A stretch of 64,000 bases of DNA, taken from contig BDGG01000006.1 in NCBI GenBank assembly GCA_001949185.1, positions 1,795,657-1,859,656 on the forward strand. The letters are read 5' to 3'. The position numbers and the translations under genes are program-made. Source of the stretch: Ramazzottius varieornatus (lineage: Eukaryota > Tardigrada > Eutardigrada > Parachela > Ramazzottiidae). The notes beneath the pieces are model-generated. The model worked only from the letters and a program-made list of their open reading frames with translations. It was not told the origin of the DNA and made no database searches. This document shows, one piece after another, positions 47,670-61,226 of this stretch. Within the stretch, counting starts at the first letter, position 1. Every line of letters starts with the position of its first letter.

Positions 47670-48836
47670 TACCTTTGGTGCAACTTCTGGATAGCTTCGA
47701 GACCGTCTTCTATTTTCTCCACTTCAACGAAAGCCATGTGGCTTTTTCTGGGTGGTATGATTATCTGGCAGAAGCGCAGTTTGTTCTGCTCAAAGGTCAC
47801 TCGAACTTGGTCTTTTACGCTCAACTTGACTTTGGTGCGAATTCTGGATTTGTACACGACGAATAGCCTGTAGCAGCCACCGGCGTACAGGAAGGGTTCA
47901 CCAAAGGATGGCTTGAAGACTTGCATACTTCCTTTAGCAGCACTCGAATCTGGCCCCCGCGGAGTGCTCAAAGGAGAAACAGGCGACTGGTGAGACTCTG
48001 TCGATGAAATGATACTAACTTGATCCGCGTGCAGTACTGCGTTGATCTTTTCGACGGCATTCTCGAAGGACTTCGAGGAAACATGAGACTCGTCTGGCCT
48101 TTGGTCTGGCTTGCTGTCGTTGTCGATGCCTGTCTTTTCAGGGATTCTAGTTTCAGTCCTAACTGGCAGCTTTTTTCCCGTACTCTCTGGGAAGATGGTG
48201 ATAGTCATCTGCGGCTGAACTTCCGGTTCATGCTTTACATCGACCTTAGAAGACAAGGAGGTCAAAGAAGTCGTGACCGCTGCTTTCTTGGCTTCGTTTC
48301 CGGACAAGGGCTCTTCCGAGAGCCTGTAGCAACCCTTATCCACCACCACCCTACCCCAGACTTTCATCAAGTTGGCAGAGCACTGAATCTTTTCGGTGAT
48401 CACTTCTGGCGATAGCACTTCCGGGAGCCTGAAAAGAAATGAACAGAACATTCTTTCTTGTTCTGTCCTTCATCTGCACTCTATTAACCTACCTGAAAGC
48501 TGCGATGATATAGTTGCAGATTTCTGCCAGTTTGGCTCTTTTTCCAGCAGAAGAGAGGTGTCGGATGGCGTCCAGGACAGCTTCGTCCATGTCAGAGTGT
48601 TCACTGATGACAGTGTTGGTTCGGCGGACGTACGTCCATCCCGTCGACAACTGGACGAATTTCCCCGTGGCTGTCAGATTGAGAAACCATTCGTGCCCGT
48701 ACGTTGCGATGACATGGAGGATATTTTTAAAGATGGGCGCTTCGCTATTGTCCAGAATGGTCTGCAGAGCAAGGGGCATGACTTGATCGATGCATTCCCC
48801 CAGTTCACTTACAGGATGATCCTCCTTCTCGGCCAT

Positions 48837-49523
48837 TTTCAGTTTGATTCCGCTGTGCGACTGCGTTGTCCCAATGTTCCTGCAAACAGAGATCAAGGTA
48901 GGCAAATAGGGAAGGAGAGCAGAAATATGCCTAGCGCGCTGGGTCCATCGGCGCATTGTCTATCTCGTGTACGATCTCGCTGGCCGAATAACATACCAAG
49001 GGTTTGCCATCGGGCTATGAGCATTCAGTAATGGTACGCCGTAGGGCGGAGATCTGGCTGAACTGGCAGAACAGCCGATGGCGCCGGTAGGCGTAAACCA
49101 AAACAATGCCAAAGCCGGATCTTCACTGGTGCATCTATCATAACACAGCCAATGGAAGGCAGCTAACGCATTTGCATAACTGTCCAACACGTGGTCACAC
49201 GTGCAGCTTCTGGTGCCACGTGGGCCTTGCGCCTGCGTTATCCAAGCTGCGCAGCCAGCATGCCATGCACGTGCCACGTGTGTAATAGTCGTACACATCA
49301 AGGAAAACAACCGTACGCGTTTTTTCCAGTCTCTACACAATTGTTTAGTCTTCCGCCAAGCTTCTTCTGGCCTCCTTCCATCAGACATCACAACTGAAGG
49401 TGCCATATGAGCGAGCAAGTTGGTTCGACTGTTTGAGAAGTACCAGATAGCGCACGGGAAGTCCAAATCGAGCAGGTAGGCTCGTCCTGGTGCGTTGTCT
49501 GAAACAACTGTCCTTTTGCAGCA
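48837..49523. other. Divergent intergenic region
   Basis: Lies between cluster member 5 (-) and Skp1 (+), so it should contain both promoters. No TATA box or other element could be assigned. Confidence 0.4.
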
Positions 49524-50409
49524 ATGTCGACTGCCGCAAGTTCTAGCACCTCCGAGACCATCGCTGAGCCTGGTCTGAAGATAAAGGTCAGCACGAAGGA
49601 GGGCGAAGTTTTCGAGCTGGATGAAAAAGTCGCCAAGGTGAGTTAGCTTGATCTCTTTGATTTGTGAGACTTATTAATCGAATGGTTCGAACGATACTAT
49701 ATCTGTTACTTTCCTCTCTGACACAAGTCTTTTTATCTTATCTGCAGATGTCGCAGGTGATCCGCGGCATTCTCGAAGATCTAGGGGAACAGAATGGAGG
49801 AGACGATTCCGTACTGCCGTTGACCCAAGTCGAAACTCGAATTTTTCGCAAAGTAGGGTCTCATGTGGTGTTTCGCCCATGACGGCATCATTTCGTCAGA
49901 GGTTGGCAAGCACAGTATCAGTTAACTGCAGAACACGTAATGACGTCATGGGTCTTCTGTGGCGTTGTGGAATGGACAATCCAGAGTATTGTGCTATCAA
50001 CTGAATCAGTGAGGAAGGACCAGTGCAGAATAATGCGATTTTTCTGTTACAGATTCTCGTCTGGTTGAAGTACCATGCTGGACACGACAAGGAAGAAGCA
50101 CCGAAGGCCGAGGAAGACGAGATCATCGCGCGATTCTGCGAAGAGATTCCGGAGTGGGACCAGAAATTCCTCAACGTGGACCAAGCCGTCATCCTGGAAA
50201 TCATGCTGGCCGCCGACTACCTGGACATCAAGAAGCTGCGTGGTTTGTGCTGCAAGACCGTCGCCAACATTCTCAAGACAAAAACCGTCGAACAGATTCG
50301 CGAGATGTACGGGATCGAGAACGACTTCACTCCCGAAGAGGAAGAGGAAATTCGCAAGCAGACGGCCTGGTGCGAGGACGAACCTCCCAGGCAAGGCAGC
50401 AACCACTAA
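49524..50409 (+). CDS. Skp1: Skp1, SCF ubiquitin ligase adaptor
   Basis: Exons 49524-49637, 49748-49852 and 50053-50409, all phase 0, give 191 residues. The BTB/POZ-like N-terminal fold begins LKIKVSTKEGEVFELDEKVAK; the middle ILVWLKYHAGHD matches the Skp1 core; the C-terminal F-box-binding helices are highly conserved (FLNVDQAVILEIMLAADYLD, GLCCKTVANILK, DFTPEEEEEIRKQ), as is the terminal W-C-E-D/E. The extra ~18 N-terminal residues (Ser/Thr/Ala-rich) exceed the usual length. Skp1 links Cullin-1 to F-box proteins in the SCF E3 complex, in cytoplasm and nucleus. Confidence 0.96.
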
Positions 50410-51657
50410 GGATTTCTTCTCGACGTAAAGTAGTGTCTTTGTGGGCTCCATAATCTCGACCAAAGTTCAGAGCACTGTTTCTGTTTTTTACTCTACAGGA
50501 AGGGTGACGTACCGACTTCCAAGGTTTGTCTCGACTGACGGACAATTTTTTGTGTGAGCTTTTGCACCTTTTGCTTCCTTTCGCGGCGTTTCAGTCTAGT
50601 TGTATCGGTATGTTCCTTTCAAAAGCTGTACATTTCAATAGTCGCGTCGTCTCGCCCTTGATACATTTTTGCGGCCATGTGTGCCGTACTGTACCAGTTG
50701 ATGATGTGCAGCGCTGGATCGACGACCTATACGTCCTGTTCGGCTGTTCCTGGAGTAGTGACAGTGGTGCTTCGTAAACAGATGATGCTTATCTTCTGTA
50801 TGGATGTACTTGACGCCCCTTAATTAACTTAAGCAGGCTGTGCGCATCCAGTCGCAGGCGCCACGCAGCAGCTAAGCGTGGATTCAATGCGCCAGACGCG
50901 AGTGCAGTGCGTATGTGTCACACTGTCAGGCATGAGCAGTTATGGGGTTTGGTTCTATTCGCTTTCGCTTTGAGGACGATGGATCACATCGCTATGACCT
51001 GCTATGAGACACAAGAGTCCGCTATCCGCTTCGCTATCGCTATAGAAAATTTCCTTGTGCTAGAAAAAGCATCGATTTTCGGCTGTTTTTCCATAACCGA
51101 AACTGATTAGCAGAGTAACGACTTATTGATTTCAAGCTCGAAACAAGATCAAACGTGTTGAAAAAGTCCGCTAAACCCGAATTTTACGTAATAAATACCG
51201 TATTTAAAGAGGACCCAGTTTTTCACCAGTTTTGGCTTAAATTTCGCTATTTCCGCTATAGCTCATTGTCGCTTCGCTCTGGATAGTTCTGAGTGTACCC
51301 AGTTCCGCTATAGTTTCGCTATCTAGCGTAGCGAAGCGGAAAACTACGCCGTTCCAAAACTGCTCAACCCTGGTATCTGTTTGGTGCATTGCCTCGATCC
51401 ATTGGACCGAGCTTTCCATCTCGCAAGTCGCAACTCCGATTTTCCATCGATTGCTTTTTTATTTCTTCCTCTAGCCTCCAGGCACTGCTTTACTTCTTCC
51501 AGCCCGAAGCTTTGCCTTCGGCGATGATACACCACCGGAAGTTACTGGTCATCGAGCATAGAATGGTTGTTTAGTAGCGATTGTCGTTTGGACCGTGTTG
51601 CTTCTCTGGTTCCAGGTTGGTCCCGTGAACCCCGTATTGCTCCTTCCGGCGCTCTGG
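50410..51657. other. Intergenic region with an inverted-repeat element
   Basis: The Skp1 3' region and MICU1 5' region. It contains the element at 50927-51372. A TTCCAG at about 51610-51615 could be the 3' end of a 5'-UTR intron of MICU1. Confidence 0.45.
50927..51372. mobile_element. 446-bp inverted-repeat element rich in TTCGCTAT words
   Basis: Left end CAGGCATGAGCAGTTATGGG; right end (reverse complement) CAGGGTTGAGCAGTTTTGGA. Both subterminal parts are full of CGCTAT/ATAGCG words in opposite orientation. CAGGGTTG-like ends suggest a hAT-type MITE, but flanking 8-mers match only in part (CACACTGT, GTATCTGT). Confidence 0.65.
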
Positions 51658-54120
51658 ATGGCGTCGCTCCTCGGTATTGCATCCAGAGCAACTCGAGGGA
51701 ACCATGGGCGGATCTTCCTTTCGCTCTGGCGAGTCGTACCGCCAGCTACTACCCAGCCGGAAGCTTGTGCAAGTCAGAATGGACAGTTCGTACTGCTCCA
51801 TCAAAAAAGCATCACATTCCGTCAGTACACCAACTTCGCTCACAATCGAAATCTCCCAAAGCGGTCCAAGCTATCGAAAGTAATCGTCAACTCTTGGTAT
51901 GGAGTGATCGTCATGCTCATGGCCTACATGACGATCAACTGGAGTCTGTAAGTAGTGATGTTCCATCTTGGCATTTTTTGCCTAAGATGTCAAACGATTT
52001 TCGTTTGATAGAGTGCGAGAAAAGACCAGCATGCACTGGATCCCCAAGATTGAAGTAGAAGAAGTAGAACGACGTGATAAGGAAGCCTACGAAGAGCTGG
52101 TGTACGAGTACGGTGCGGAAGGGCTGCCGAAGTCGATCCATGAAAAGTTCGGTCATCTAGTCAATCCCGTCAAGAGAGTCGACGCTGCTGACTTACCGTC
52201 CAAGAGCTCTTCGAGCGTCGCACGTGTCGGAAGTAGCTCAGTGTTACCATCATCGGGCATTGTGGTGGAAGGAGACAGTGACGGGAAAAAGAAAGGCGGA
52301 TTTCGAGACCGAAAGGTAGATTGAAATCAGAGTCTGAAGATTTATGACACCTGCTAGCGCATCGCGCGACATACAGCACAATGTACAATGAACCGCAGGG
52401 TTGTGACGCCATGCGCTGAATGGTCAGGGTACGTTGAACTTGGGTTTCTCCGCTGCAACGGTTTTGTCTTTTAGATCACCGAATACGAGAACCGCATTCG
52501 AGCTTACTCGACACCCGACAAAGTCTTTCGGCTATTCGCTACACTGAAAGTCCACGATGCGGAGGGAGATGGCTTCGGAGTGTACATGACGCCAGATGAC
52601 TTCGTTCGAGCCATCACACCGGGCATTAGGCAACCCGAAGGCAGGGTGGACACCTCGATACGGATTTGCTCTTTCTGCTTTCCGTTTCGTGTTCAAGATG
52701 GTGACTTGATCGTAATAGCCTTTTTTGTTTGTAGGTCTTGGTTTGGACCAATTTAAAACATTCGACCCGGCGAAGGACAAGTTGGACGAAAGTCAGATAC
52801 CCAAAGAAAGCATCTTCTACAAACTGGGCGAGAACGGGTTGATTTCTTTTTCCGACTACCTCTTCCTCATGACTGTCTTGTCGAGTAAGCTCACTATCAT
52901 TTATTGAAAATGAACTTCTCGCAACAGATTTTTGTTCCGATAATGCAAAGTAATCTCCCTTCTGGTCACTACTATCAATTTTTTGTCGGGAAAACAGTCA
53001 AAATACGTTCGTCTGAACATCAGAAAATTTGTTTCTATTATTGACTGCTGGATTTTGGTTGCAGCTTCCGCGCGACACATTGAGATAGCGTTCAGAATTT
53101 TTGATGTCAACGGCGATGGTACGGTCGACATAGAGGAGTTCGAGGAGATCCTGACGGTTCTCCGCTCGCAGACTTCCGTGGGTATGCGTCACCGCGAGTC
53201 AAAACTGATGGGTGCCCCTCCAACGGGAAAAGGTGGCGTCAACTCCGGTCTCAAGCATCTGTTCTTCGGGCAAGATGGCAAGGGAAAGCTGAGAGTGCAG
53301 GATTTCTTGGCTTTTCAGGAAAGAATGAAGGACGAAGTGCTGTGGATGGAGGTATCTAAATTCCAAGCAGAATCCTTTTTACGATAATTTATCATTGTTT
53401 GGAAGTTTAACGGGTTATTTGTCTGGACAGTTTACACGGATGAATGCCGTCGGCGGGAAGATCCACGAAACAGATTTCGCCAAGATGCTGCTGAGTTATT
53501 CGGGAATTTCCGAACAGAGGCAGAAGAAGATGGTGAAACGGATCAAACTACGATTCCAAGGCGATACTTCGAAAGTGAGTCTTCTTCGAGCAATTCTGTT
53601 GTATGTTCTTTGGAGAAATAGGCTCAGAATCCAGTCCGAATATTCAGGCGGAGAATCGGTTCAGATCATCGAGCAGAGTAACAAAATGGATTTTCTCCAG
53701 GGAATTACTTTTCAACAAGTTCACAACTTCAGCCAGGTCTTCCGCCACCTGAACGACATCGACACCGCACTCGGTCTCTATCATGTTGCAGGAGGTTCGA
53801 TTGACCAAACTACACTTCAGCGAGTCGTAAGAACCGTTGCGAAGGCTGACTTGGACGACCACATGGTCGACGTGGTCTTTGCGCTCTTCGATGACAACGG
53901 TGAGGCTTGACGCTTTTTCATGTTTCCTCCACGAAATCGAATTCACGGATGATTGATCCCACTTGCAGAGGATGGAAGACTGAGCCAGAGGGAGTTTATC
54001 CAAATTCTGAAGGCTCGACAGATGCGCGGCACAGAGCGGTCGAAAGACATGGGAGTAACGCGGGCTCTCAGTGCGATCTGGAGATGCACGAAAGAGGAAA
54101 TAGCACAGTCTCGCGTCTGA
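51658..54120 (+). CDS. MICU1: MICU1, calcium gatekeeper of the mitochondrial uniporter
   Basis: Exons 51658-51947, 52012-52315, 52475-52640, 52735-52884, 53065-53351, 53431-53574, 53701-53899 and 53969-54120 give 563 residues. The N terminus ([18 protein letters not shown]) is Arg-rich without acids, a mitochondrial targeting signal, with a hydrophobic segment near 79-95. A basic patch [11 protein letters not shown] precedes [17 protein letters not shown], both MICU1 hallmarks. EF-hand 1 is at 317-328 ([12 protein letters not shown]) and EF-hand 2 at 511-522 ([12 protein letters not shown]), each with usable calcium ligands; the region between is the degenerate EF core. The C-terminal helix [12 protein letters not shown] is present. 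MICU1 sits in the intermembrane space and gates the uniporter. The third intron has a GC donor (AAG/GCAGGG). Confidence 0.93.
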
Positions 54121-54537
54121 TATCTCGTCCTTTATTCCCCTTTCTATGCTCTTGGTCACTGTACATATTTTAGAGTTTTTTTCTTATACCGCTCTGTGGA
54201 AAGTATCTTTATGAGATCTGAGTGGAAACTGGTTCAAGTGCGGTGATTTTGTTTCTTGGCTTTGGTTTTACTGATCTTGTGTTCTGCCGAAAAACGATGT
54301 ACAGTGGAAACAGTTTTCACAGAAACTGATCATGTCCGTCGTTTCTGTTCAACAGTCCGTACGCCAGTATCCAAAAGGCGCCGTAGAGTTTCACAAGATG
54401 AAAAAAGCTAGTCGATACATTTTAAGAAAAAAGCGAAATCATTCCGGAGAGTACTGTATCTGACATGAAGCAGAAGTAAGCCAGCTCACAAAAGAAGCCT
54501 CACAATCCATCTTCACTGTGGACTCTCCATTTTACAG
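54121..54537. other. Convergent intergenic region
   Basis: Holds the 3' untranslated regions of MICU1 (+) and the qRRM gene (-). No other feature was recognised. Confidence 0.45.
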
Positions 54538-57500
54538 TTACAGAGGATACTGAGTGTACTGCTGCGGAGGTGCATAAGCCATCGGCGGTTGGTAACCTTC
54601 AACCACAACGCAAACTGTCAAGGTCCTTCCATCACTTCCAGCCACTCCAACACTAGAAATCGGAAGACAGACTGTGACTGTATGGTTACCTGGCGGTGTG
54701 CCGAAGCCAGGAGGTCCTTGAGGGTGGTTGCTGTATGAAGGAGCCGGTATAGACGGCGCATACCGCGGAGGAGCTTGTGGCTGATAGGCATAAGCCGGCG
54801 GCGGAGCATATTGTGGCGGTGGCGCGTAACCGTTATCCGGCGGACCTTCGGAACGGAGGTACAGCGATCTGTAAGAGCGTTCTGAACCTGGTGGAGGTCG
54901 ACCACGGTCACCTACAAAAAGTCAAAACCCGTTAAGAGTGACGAAAGCAGATAAGAACCCAAGTGGCGCACACTTTCGACCACCAACTCTGAGAAAGTGC
55001 GTCACTTGAGAAGACCGTTTTCCAAGTGGCGCAACTTCTCAGTGTTACTGGCTTACAACACGCGCCACTTGGAAAACCGATGTTATGGCGCTGGGTAGCC
55101 AATGATTCACCTTCTCGACTTTGCGGTGGTCGATCATAACGAGTCGGGCCTCCACGTCCACGAGGAGCTCCACGGCTGCTTGCGCCTCCTCGTCCTCCAC
55201 GTGAGTCTCCTCGACTAATTCCACCGCGCGAAGCGCCTCTGCCTCCTCGAGAGTCACCCCGACCTCGGCCTCCACCTCCTCTGGGCGAGCCCCTTCCGCT
55301 GTCAGAAGAGGCATCGGGTGGCGGAAGAGGGTTCATTTCGTCACGGTAGGAACCGTAGGGCGCTGCTGGACCAGGAGCATGGCTATAAGAAGAAGTGTGA
55401 GCAGCGCCTCCTCGACCTCCACGCCCAGGAGGCCGACGGGCAGCGCCCCCACCGCCAGAGAGGGATTCATTGCCAACGGTGATACGCTTGGTTTCGACTT
55501 CTTCGGCTGTGAAGAGCTCGATGTACCGATGTCCTGTGACGGAACATCAGCATAAGCGTCACGGAGGAAAGCTCAGCGCATGGGACCAAACCAACAAACC
55601 CTACAAAACTGTTTTCCCAAGTGGTGCACCTCATTAGTGTTATTGGCTGAAAGTGTGCGCCACTTGGAAAAACAATCTTGTCGAGTTTGTTTCCCGTGGT
55701 CCTACATAAATGGCTATTAAAAATTTTGCTTACCGAGGCTAGTCTTGTCGCGTTTCTTGCCTTCCTCCATGTCGGCCTGGTTGAAGAATTCTACCCAAGC
55801 CGAGCCATCGAAGACATTGGAAGGAGACATGTTCTTCGTCACACTTTGTAGCTTGAGCGGCTGGAAGAACTGCGAGAAAGAATGTTCTAAGAGGAGCAGT
55901 TCGAATTTCCTGACCGAGGGTGTGTATGCTTCTCGAAAATGTTTATACCGCTTCGATCGAGCCAGACTCAGCTACAATCACTTACCTGTTCGATTTCTTG
56001 TTCTGTAACGTGCCAAGGCAGGCCGCGCATGAAGATACGACAGGGCTGTTGGCTCGGACGAAATCCGTTGGCGGTCCCAGGATGGCCCTGGTGGGGAGGA
56101 TAGTACGCAGGGTTCTGCTCATACAGTGCGGCAGGTCCATCGGCTGGCGGACCGCACAGCCTGCCTTCCGCAACCCCGGCTTCTGCTAACATGGATTTGA
56201 TGTGGGCTGCGCCGGCTAAGAAGATCTCCACATACCTAAACAGCGGGGACGTTATGCTCAACTATCGTTCTGAATATCCGGAGACATTTTTTGTGGGGGA
56301 ATGTTGCTGCGATCAGAGATGGTCCCGAAAAATACAGTACAAGTACCATAAAGATCGCATCTGAGATGTGAGAACTTAGAAAAGATGGCTTTGAGTTGAT
56401 GTCCGGAATGTTCACCCACCTGTGGCCCATCTTCTCTTTGTGCTTTTGAACGGCTTGTTCGACACCACCCCGGTTTTCAAAGAGCACATATGCCTCCCCT
56501 GTTGTCCGCCCATCCTGACTTTTGGAAATTATCACCCCGTTAAGTCCCCCGGCAATCTGTGCTCCTGTCGCCATCAAACAACAGCAGCTAATTCACCCAT
56601 CCTTAGTAAATGGTCAATGATCATAACAAACCCGAGTTATATTCGGTGAACAAAGGCGCACCTCATGACGGAACATTTGAGCAAACTTTCGAGCGTCAGT
56701 TCTTCCCAAAAAACAGCGTCAAATTTACAACCTTCCAGTATTGGGACCCAGGCGAACGAATCCGACAAGATCCTTTCAAGCGGCGCACGTTGACAGCCGA
56801 TAACTTCGAAAACATGCGCCACTTGGGAAAAATAAACAAACCAGCTTATCTTTCCAAGTGGCGCACGCTCCTGTCCGGTTTGTCTGCTAACCTCTCAGTT
56901 CGTAACCGCTTCAGACAACGCGGCAAAAACCGGAATTTCATGGAAATTATCCGCTTAGATACAATTTTCTGCATCTGGAATGTGTTGTCTGACTCCTGAA
57001 CTGAAATACGCACCCTGGAAGAAGTCTCGGATTTCTTCGCGAGAAACCTTGAAGTCCAAACCCCGAAGACGGACGGCATAGTCGCCCGGGACACGGCCAA
57101 GTCCGGTTTGTCCTAGCAAATTTCTCATTTCTATGGGCGACGATGGAAACACTACAAAGCACAATCAATGCATTCTCGATTTATATTCTGTTGTCAAGAA
57201 TAAAAAACGAATGGAAGCAATCAATACCTTCAAGATATCTGGAATTCATCGTTGCTTTGTCCAAACTGATCGCCTTCTTGAAGTCCTCGTCGTTTCGTAA
57301 CTGGAGGAAGGCGTCCCCAGACCATTGCCTTTGAGGGTTATAGACAAAATGGATGCCCAGGACGCCATTATGGGGAGCAACACCTACCAAATAAATCGCC
57401 GTATCAACTAGCGCACAAATACAGCTAAACACTACATGTTGTGCGGCACTCAGGTCCGAATGTTACCTCGTTCGATTAGCCATTTCAAAAAGGTGTATTC

Positions 57501-57737
57501 CGATTCCTGGAAGGGTATCCCGCGCACCCGCACCACCGAAAGATGCTCCGTCGATTCTTCCGGCTTTACGGCAGGTGGTGCTATCCACGCAGGTTGCGCT
57601 TTCTGCCAAATCGAGGCGACGCCATTGCTAGCGGGTGGATGCGAATATGGATGCGAAGCCATCGCCTCTTGCTGGACTGGATACTCTTGCTTGATTGACC
57701 CAGGCTCTACCGGAACATCGTCCTCCCAGCCCGACAT
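54538..57737 (-). CDS. Three-qRRM, RGG-rich RNA-binding protein (hnRNP F/H, GRSF1 or ESRP-like)
   Basis: Exons 57467-57737, 57228-57383, 57014-57151, 56420-56564, 55986-56235, 55734-55869, 55111-55533 and 54538-54911 give 630 residues. The first ATG after a good acceptor (57737, MSGWEDDVPV) is taken as start. Three quasi-RRMs follow: RRM1 about 67-143 (VVRVRGIPFQ, GDAFLQLRNDEDFKKAI), RRM2 about 167-244 (YAVRLRGLDFKVSREEIRDF, TGEAYVLFENRGGVEQAV), RRM3 about 302-375 (CRIFMRGLPWHVTEQEIEQ, GSAWVEFFNQADMEE). RGLPW-type RNP2 and the lack of aromatic RNP1 residues define the qRRM group that binds G-tracts in splicing. A long RGG/SRGG region (about 390-505) and a Pro/Tyr/Gln-rich tail (507-630) follow; the tail suits low-complexity condensation. 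Three introns carry the palindromic MITE. Confidence 0.9.
54955..55085. repeat. Palindromic MITE in the last intron of the qRRM gene
   Basis: CCCAAGTGGCGCACACTTTC, AGTGCGTCACTTGAG, CCAAGTGGCGCAACTTC and CGCGCCACTTGG: two units in series. Confidence 0.75.
55605..55705. repeat. Palindromic MITE in a qRRM gene intron
   Basis: CCCAAGTGGTGCACCTC and GTGTGCGCCACTTGG, ending with GTCGAGTTTGTTTCCCGTGG. Confidence 0.7.
56760..56890. repeat. Palindromic MITE in a qRRM gene intron
   Basis: CAAGCGGCGCACGTTGAC, ATGCGCCACTTGGG and CCAAGTGGCGCACGCTCC in the intron between exons 3 and 4. Confidence 0.7.
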
Positions 57738-59777
57738 TCTCCTGCGTTCGGAACCTGCAAACAGATCGTTCAACGGATGAGCCACGGATGTCCTCGTTGT
57801 AAGTGAATTCTATGCTAAAAGATTTCTTCTGATTTCTGAAAGACAAAGTTCGAACAAAATAAATCGTGCAGATTATGGCAGTTACTGCATGCCACAACTC
57901 GTATTTTATGTGGGTTCGGTCCGTCATTCGGCGGTTCCTGCTAGGCACTCGCCACTCAAGCCATGGCCTGGCCGCCTGGGACGTGGGGCCGCCTTGAACT
58001 GAACTTACTGAAGTGAGGTCAGTAGTGACGCACATGTTGTCTTCCGCATGACTAACGGCGAATACGTATGTCCGTCTCTACTACTTCCGTCTTACTTCCG
58101 TTTGAAGTTAATTTCCGATTTATCGTCCATGTGCTTCCAGGTATTCACGCCAGTTCCACCAGGACACGGATGATGAGCACGATTCCTCGGAACAGTATGA
58201 AAAGACTCTCCCAAGTCTTCTTGACCAATAATCATTCCCTCTCAATAACGCACTATATTAGCATCTCACTGTACTACAAGTTCACCGTCCAAAATGTATC
58301 GTTAACCGCTCTTGCAAACTGAATGTCCTTCCTGGAATTCAAGCCTAAACCTTTCACGATCAATGCTGACTTGTTATCGAATATTATTCTACATTTTATC
58401 CTCCGAACATCGGCGTCGGTCTCATGTTTCGTCGGGTCGTGGGCCGGCTCGAACGCGGTTAATCACTGCTATTGGCCGACTCGAAATCCGAGACTTGGAA
58501 TCTGACACCGTGCCAGACTGGTCTCATGGAAAACGGAAACTTTGATGAAACCGATTTCTGAAACCATCCCGTAAATTATCCCCTCTAACTTTTGCGTATC
58601 TCTACGTATGCGATACCCTGAAGGCTGACCCTTTCGTTATTTTGGACCGGTATGCGGTCCCAGCTTTTACATGGGATTACGACATGTAGCACACACGCAT
58701 CTAACCCTACTTCAGTGGCGCACTTCCGGTTACATGATGCCCGAGAATCATGACTCAAGCTCGGAGATCTGCTATTATCTGTGAACTTGGCAGAAGGTTA
58801 CTTCCAGATCACCAGAAGGTAGGAGCCTGGCTAGGCGGCTGACATTAAACGGACGGAAGCGATATGACTCTCGGACTGCCATTCAACCTCAGCGCAATGA
58901 GCACTAAGCAACAATGCATCCGGATTCCATCTCATCCACGATGGCCGTCATCTACCTGAAGCAGCCAAGCAGTTTGCGCTGATTACGCAGCGGATATCTG
59001 CGTTGGCTTGTTTAGCCGGCTAGCTAGATCCGAAACAGTGGAAAGCTCTGCTCAAGTTGCTGAGGTAGGGAAATTTGAACAAGAAAACAGACGTCCCTGG
59101 CGTTCAGTTAGCAGATATTTCCTTGATGTGCCTCCTTCGGCTTTCGCCCTCTCATGCGTGTTGTCGTCCCCTTTGTTGTGTAATGGGAAATTTTGAGGCT
59201 GGAGTCTGAGAGAGTCCAAGATAGTCAAGATAGCGCGTAGTAACTTACAGAATTCAGATCTACTAATTCCAGTTTTTGTTCGCGATCGGCACAGCAAGCA
59301 TTGCGATATGAGAGTGCAAAACGTGAGATCGCGAGGCGAAATCTTTCACATGCACAGTTACCGACGGCACATTCAACTCTCATAATGCTTGATTAGGGAG
59401 GAGTTGAGTTGTCCAAATCTGAGACTGGAACCTGAGACTCACAAATATGAGGGCAGTTTATGAGACCAGACCTGTCCTCGCAAACTCTACACCATACTTT
59501 ACCATTAGGGTGAAAATTTATCAAATGACGTCAAACTATTCTGTGAACGTGATTGGTAGTTAGAAAGTTGCAGTCGCCCACCGGATGATTCATCCTCCCA
59601 CAACAGTAGGTCATAGCGCATCTCGCTTGATTGGCAGAATTGATCTTTTTAGAGTATGTCTTCCTCACCATTTTCCTCATAAACTGCTGTTGTCAGAGAA
59701 ATCTTATGTGATCTTCATCTTTCTGTTCTTTTGCAGCGTGATAGGACCAGAGGTGAAGGGCTTGTGAAGAGGTAACG
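57738..59777. other. Divergent intergenic region
   Basis: Between the qRRM gene (-) and RCAN (+). An acceptor-like TTTGCAG just upstream of the qRRM start codon (about 57757) suggests a 5'-UTR exon further up. Otherwise no coding signal; a lone AGTGGCGCAC lies near 58713. Confidence 0.45.
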
Positions 59778-61153
<1,376 letters not shown>

Positions 61154-61184
61154 GAGTGCTTTTACGTAGTTTCTCTTTTCCATA

Positions 61185-61226
61185 CGTGCTCCTCAGAAAC
61201 AATAAACGTGCTCCTCAGAAACAATA
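61185..61226. repeat. 21-bp tandem duplication in the RCAN 3' region
   Basis: Two copies of ACGTGCTCCTCAGAAACAAT. The first contains the poly(A) signal at its junction with the second. Confidence 0.8.
61201..61206 (+). promoter_or_regulatory. RCAN: Candidate RCAN polyadenylation signal
   Basis: AATAAA 48 bases after the stop codon, on the coding strand, in a plausible position for a short 3' UTR. Confidence 0.5.

Larger units (their letters stand above)
45779..48836 (-). pseudogene. RRM/RS cluster member 5 with one in-frame TAG and an intronic transposon
   Basis: Exons 48493-48836, 47673-48428 and 45779-46139 keep the family's lengths and phases (487 codons). N-terminal domain: CIDQVMPLALQT, FVQLSTGWTYVRRTN, AEICNYIIAAFR; then VWGRVVVDKGCYRL. 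The RRM-like part has YRLFVVYKSRIRT, MAFVEVEKIEDGLEAIQKL. In exon 3 the codon before LTVEWAHP is TAG where member 4 has CAG, so the RS tail (SRSRSASKSSRSP) would be lost, unless read through. The 1.3-kb transposon at 46375-47669 sits in intron 2. Without the tail the product would end within the last RRM strand. Confidence 0.6.

Noticed and set aside
49190-49290. tRNA or structured RNA in the GC-rich upstream region of Skp1
   Set aside because: Short palindromes are present (CACGTG words), but no cloverleaf or A/B box could be drawn.
50075-50428. Alternate plus-strand frames over Skp1 exon 3
   Set aside because: They overlap the highly conserved Skp1 frame and have no domain of their own.
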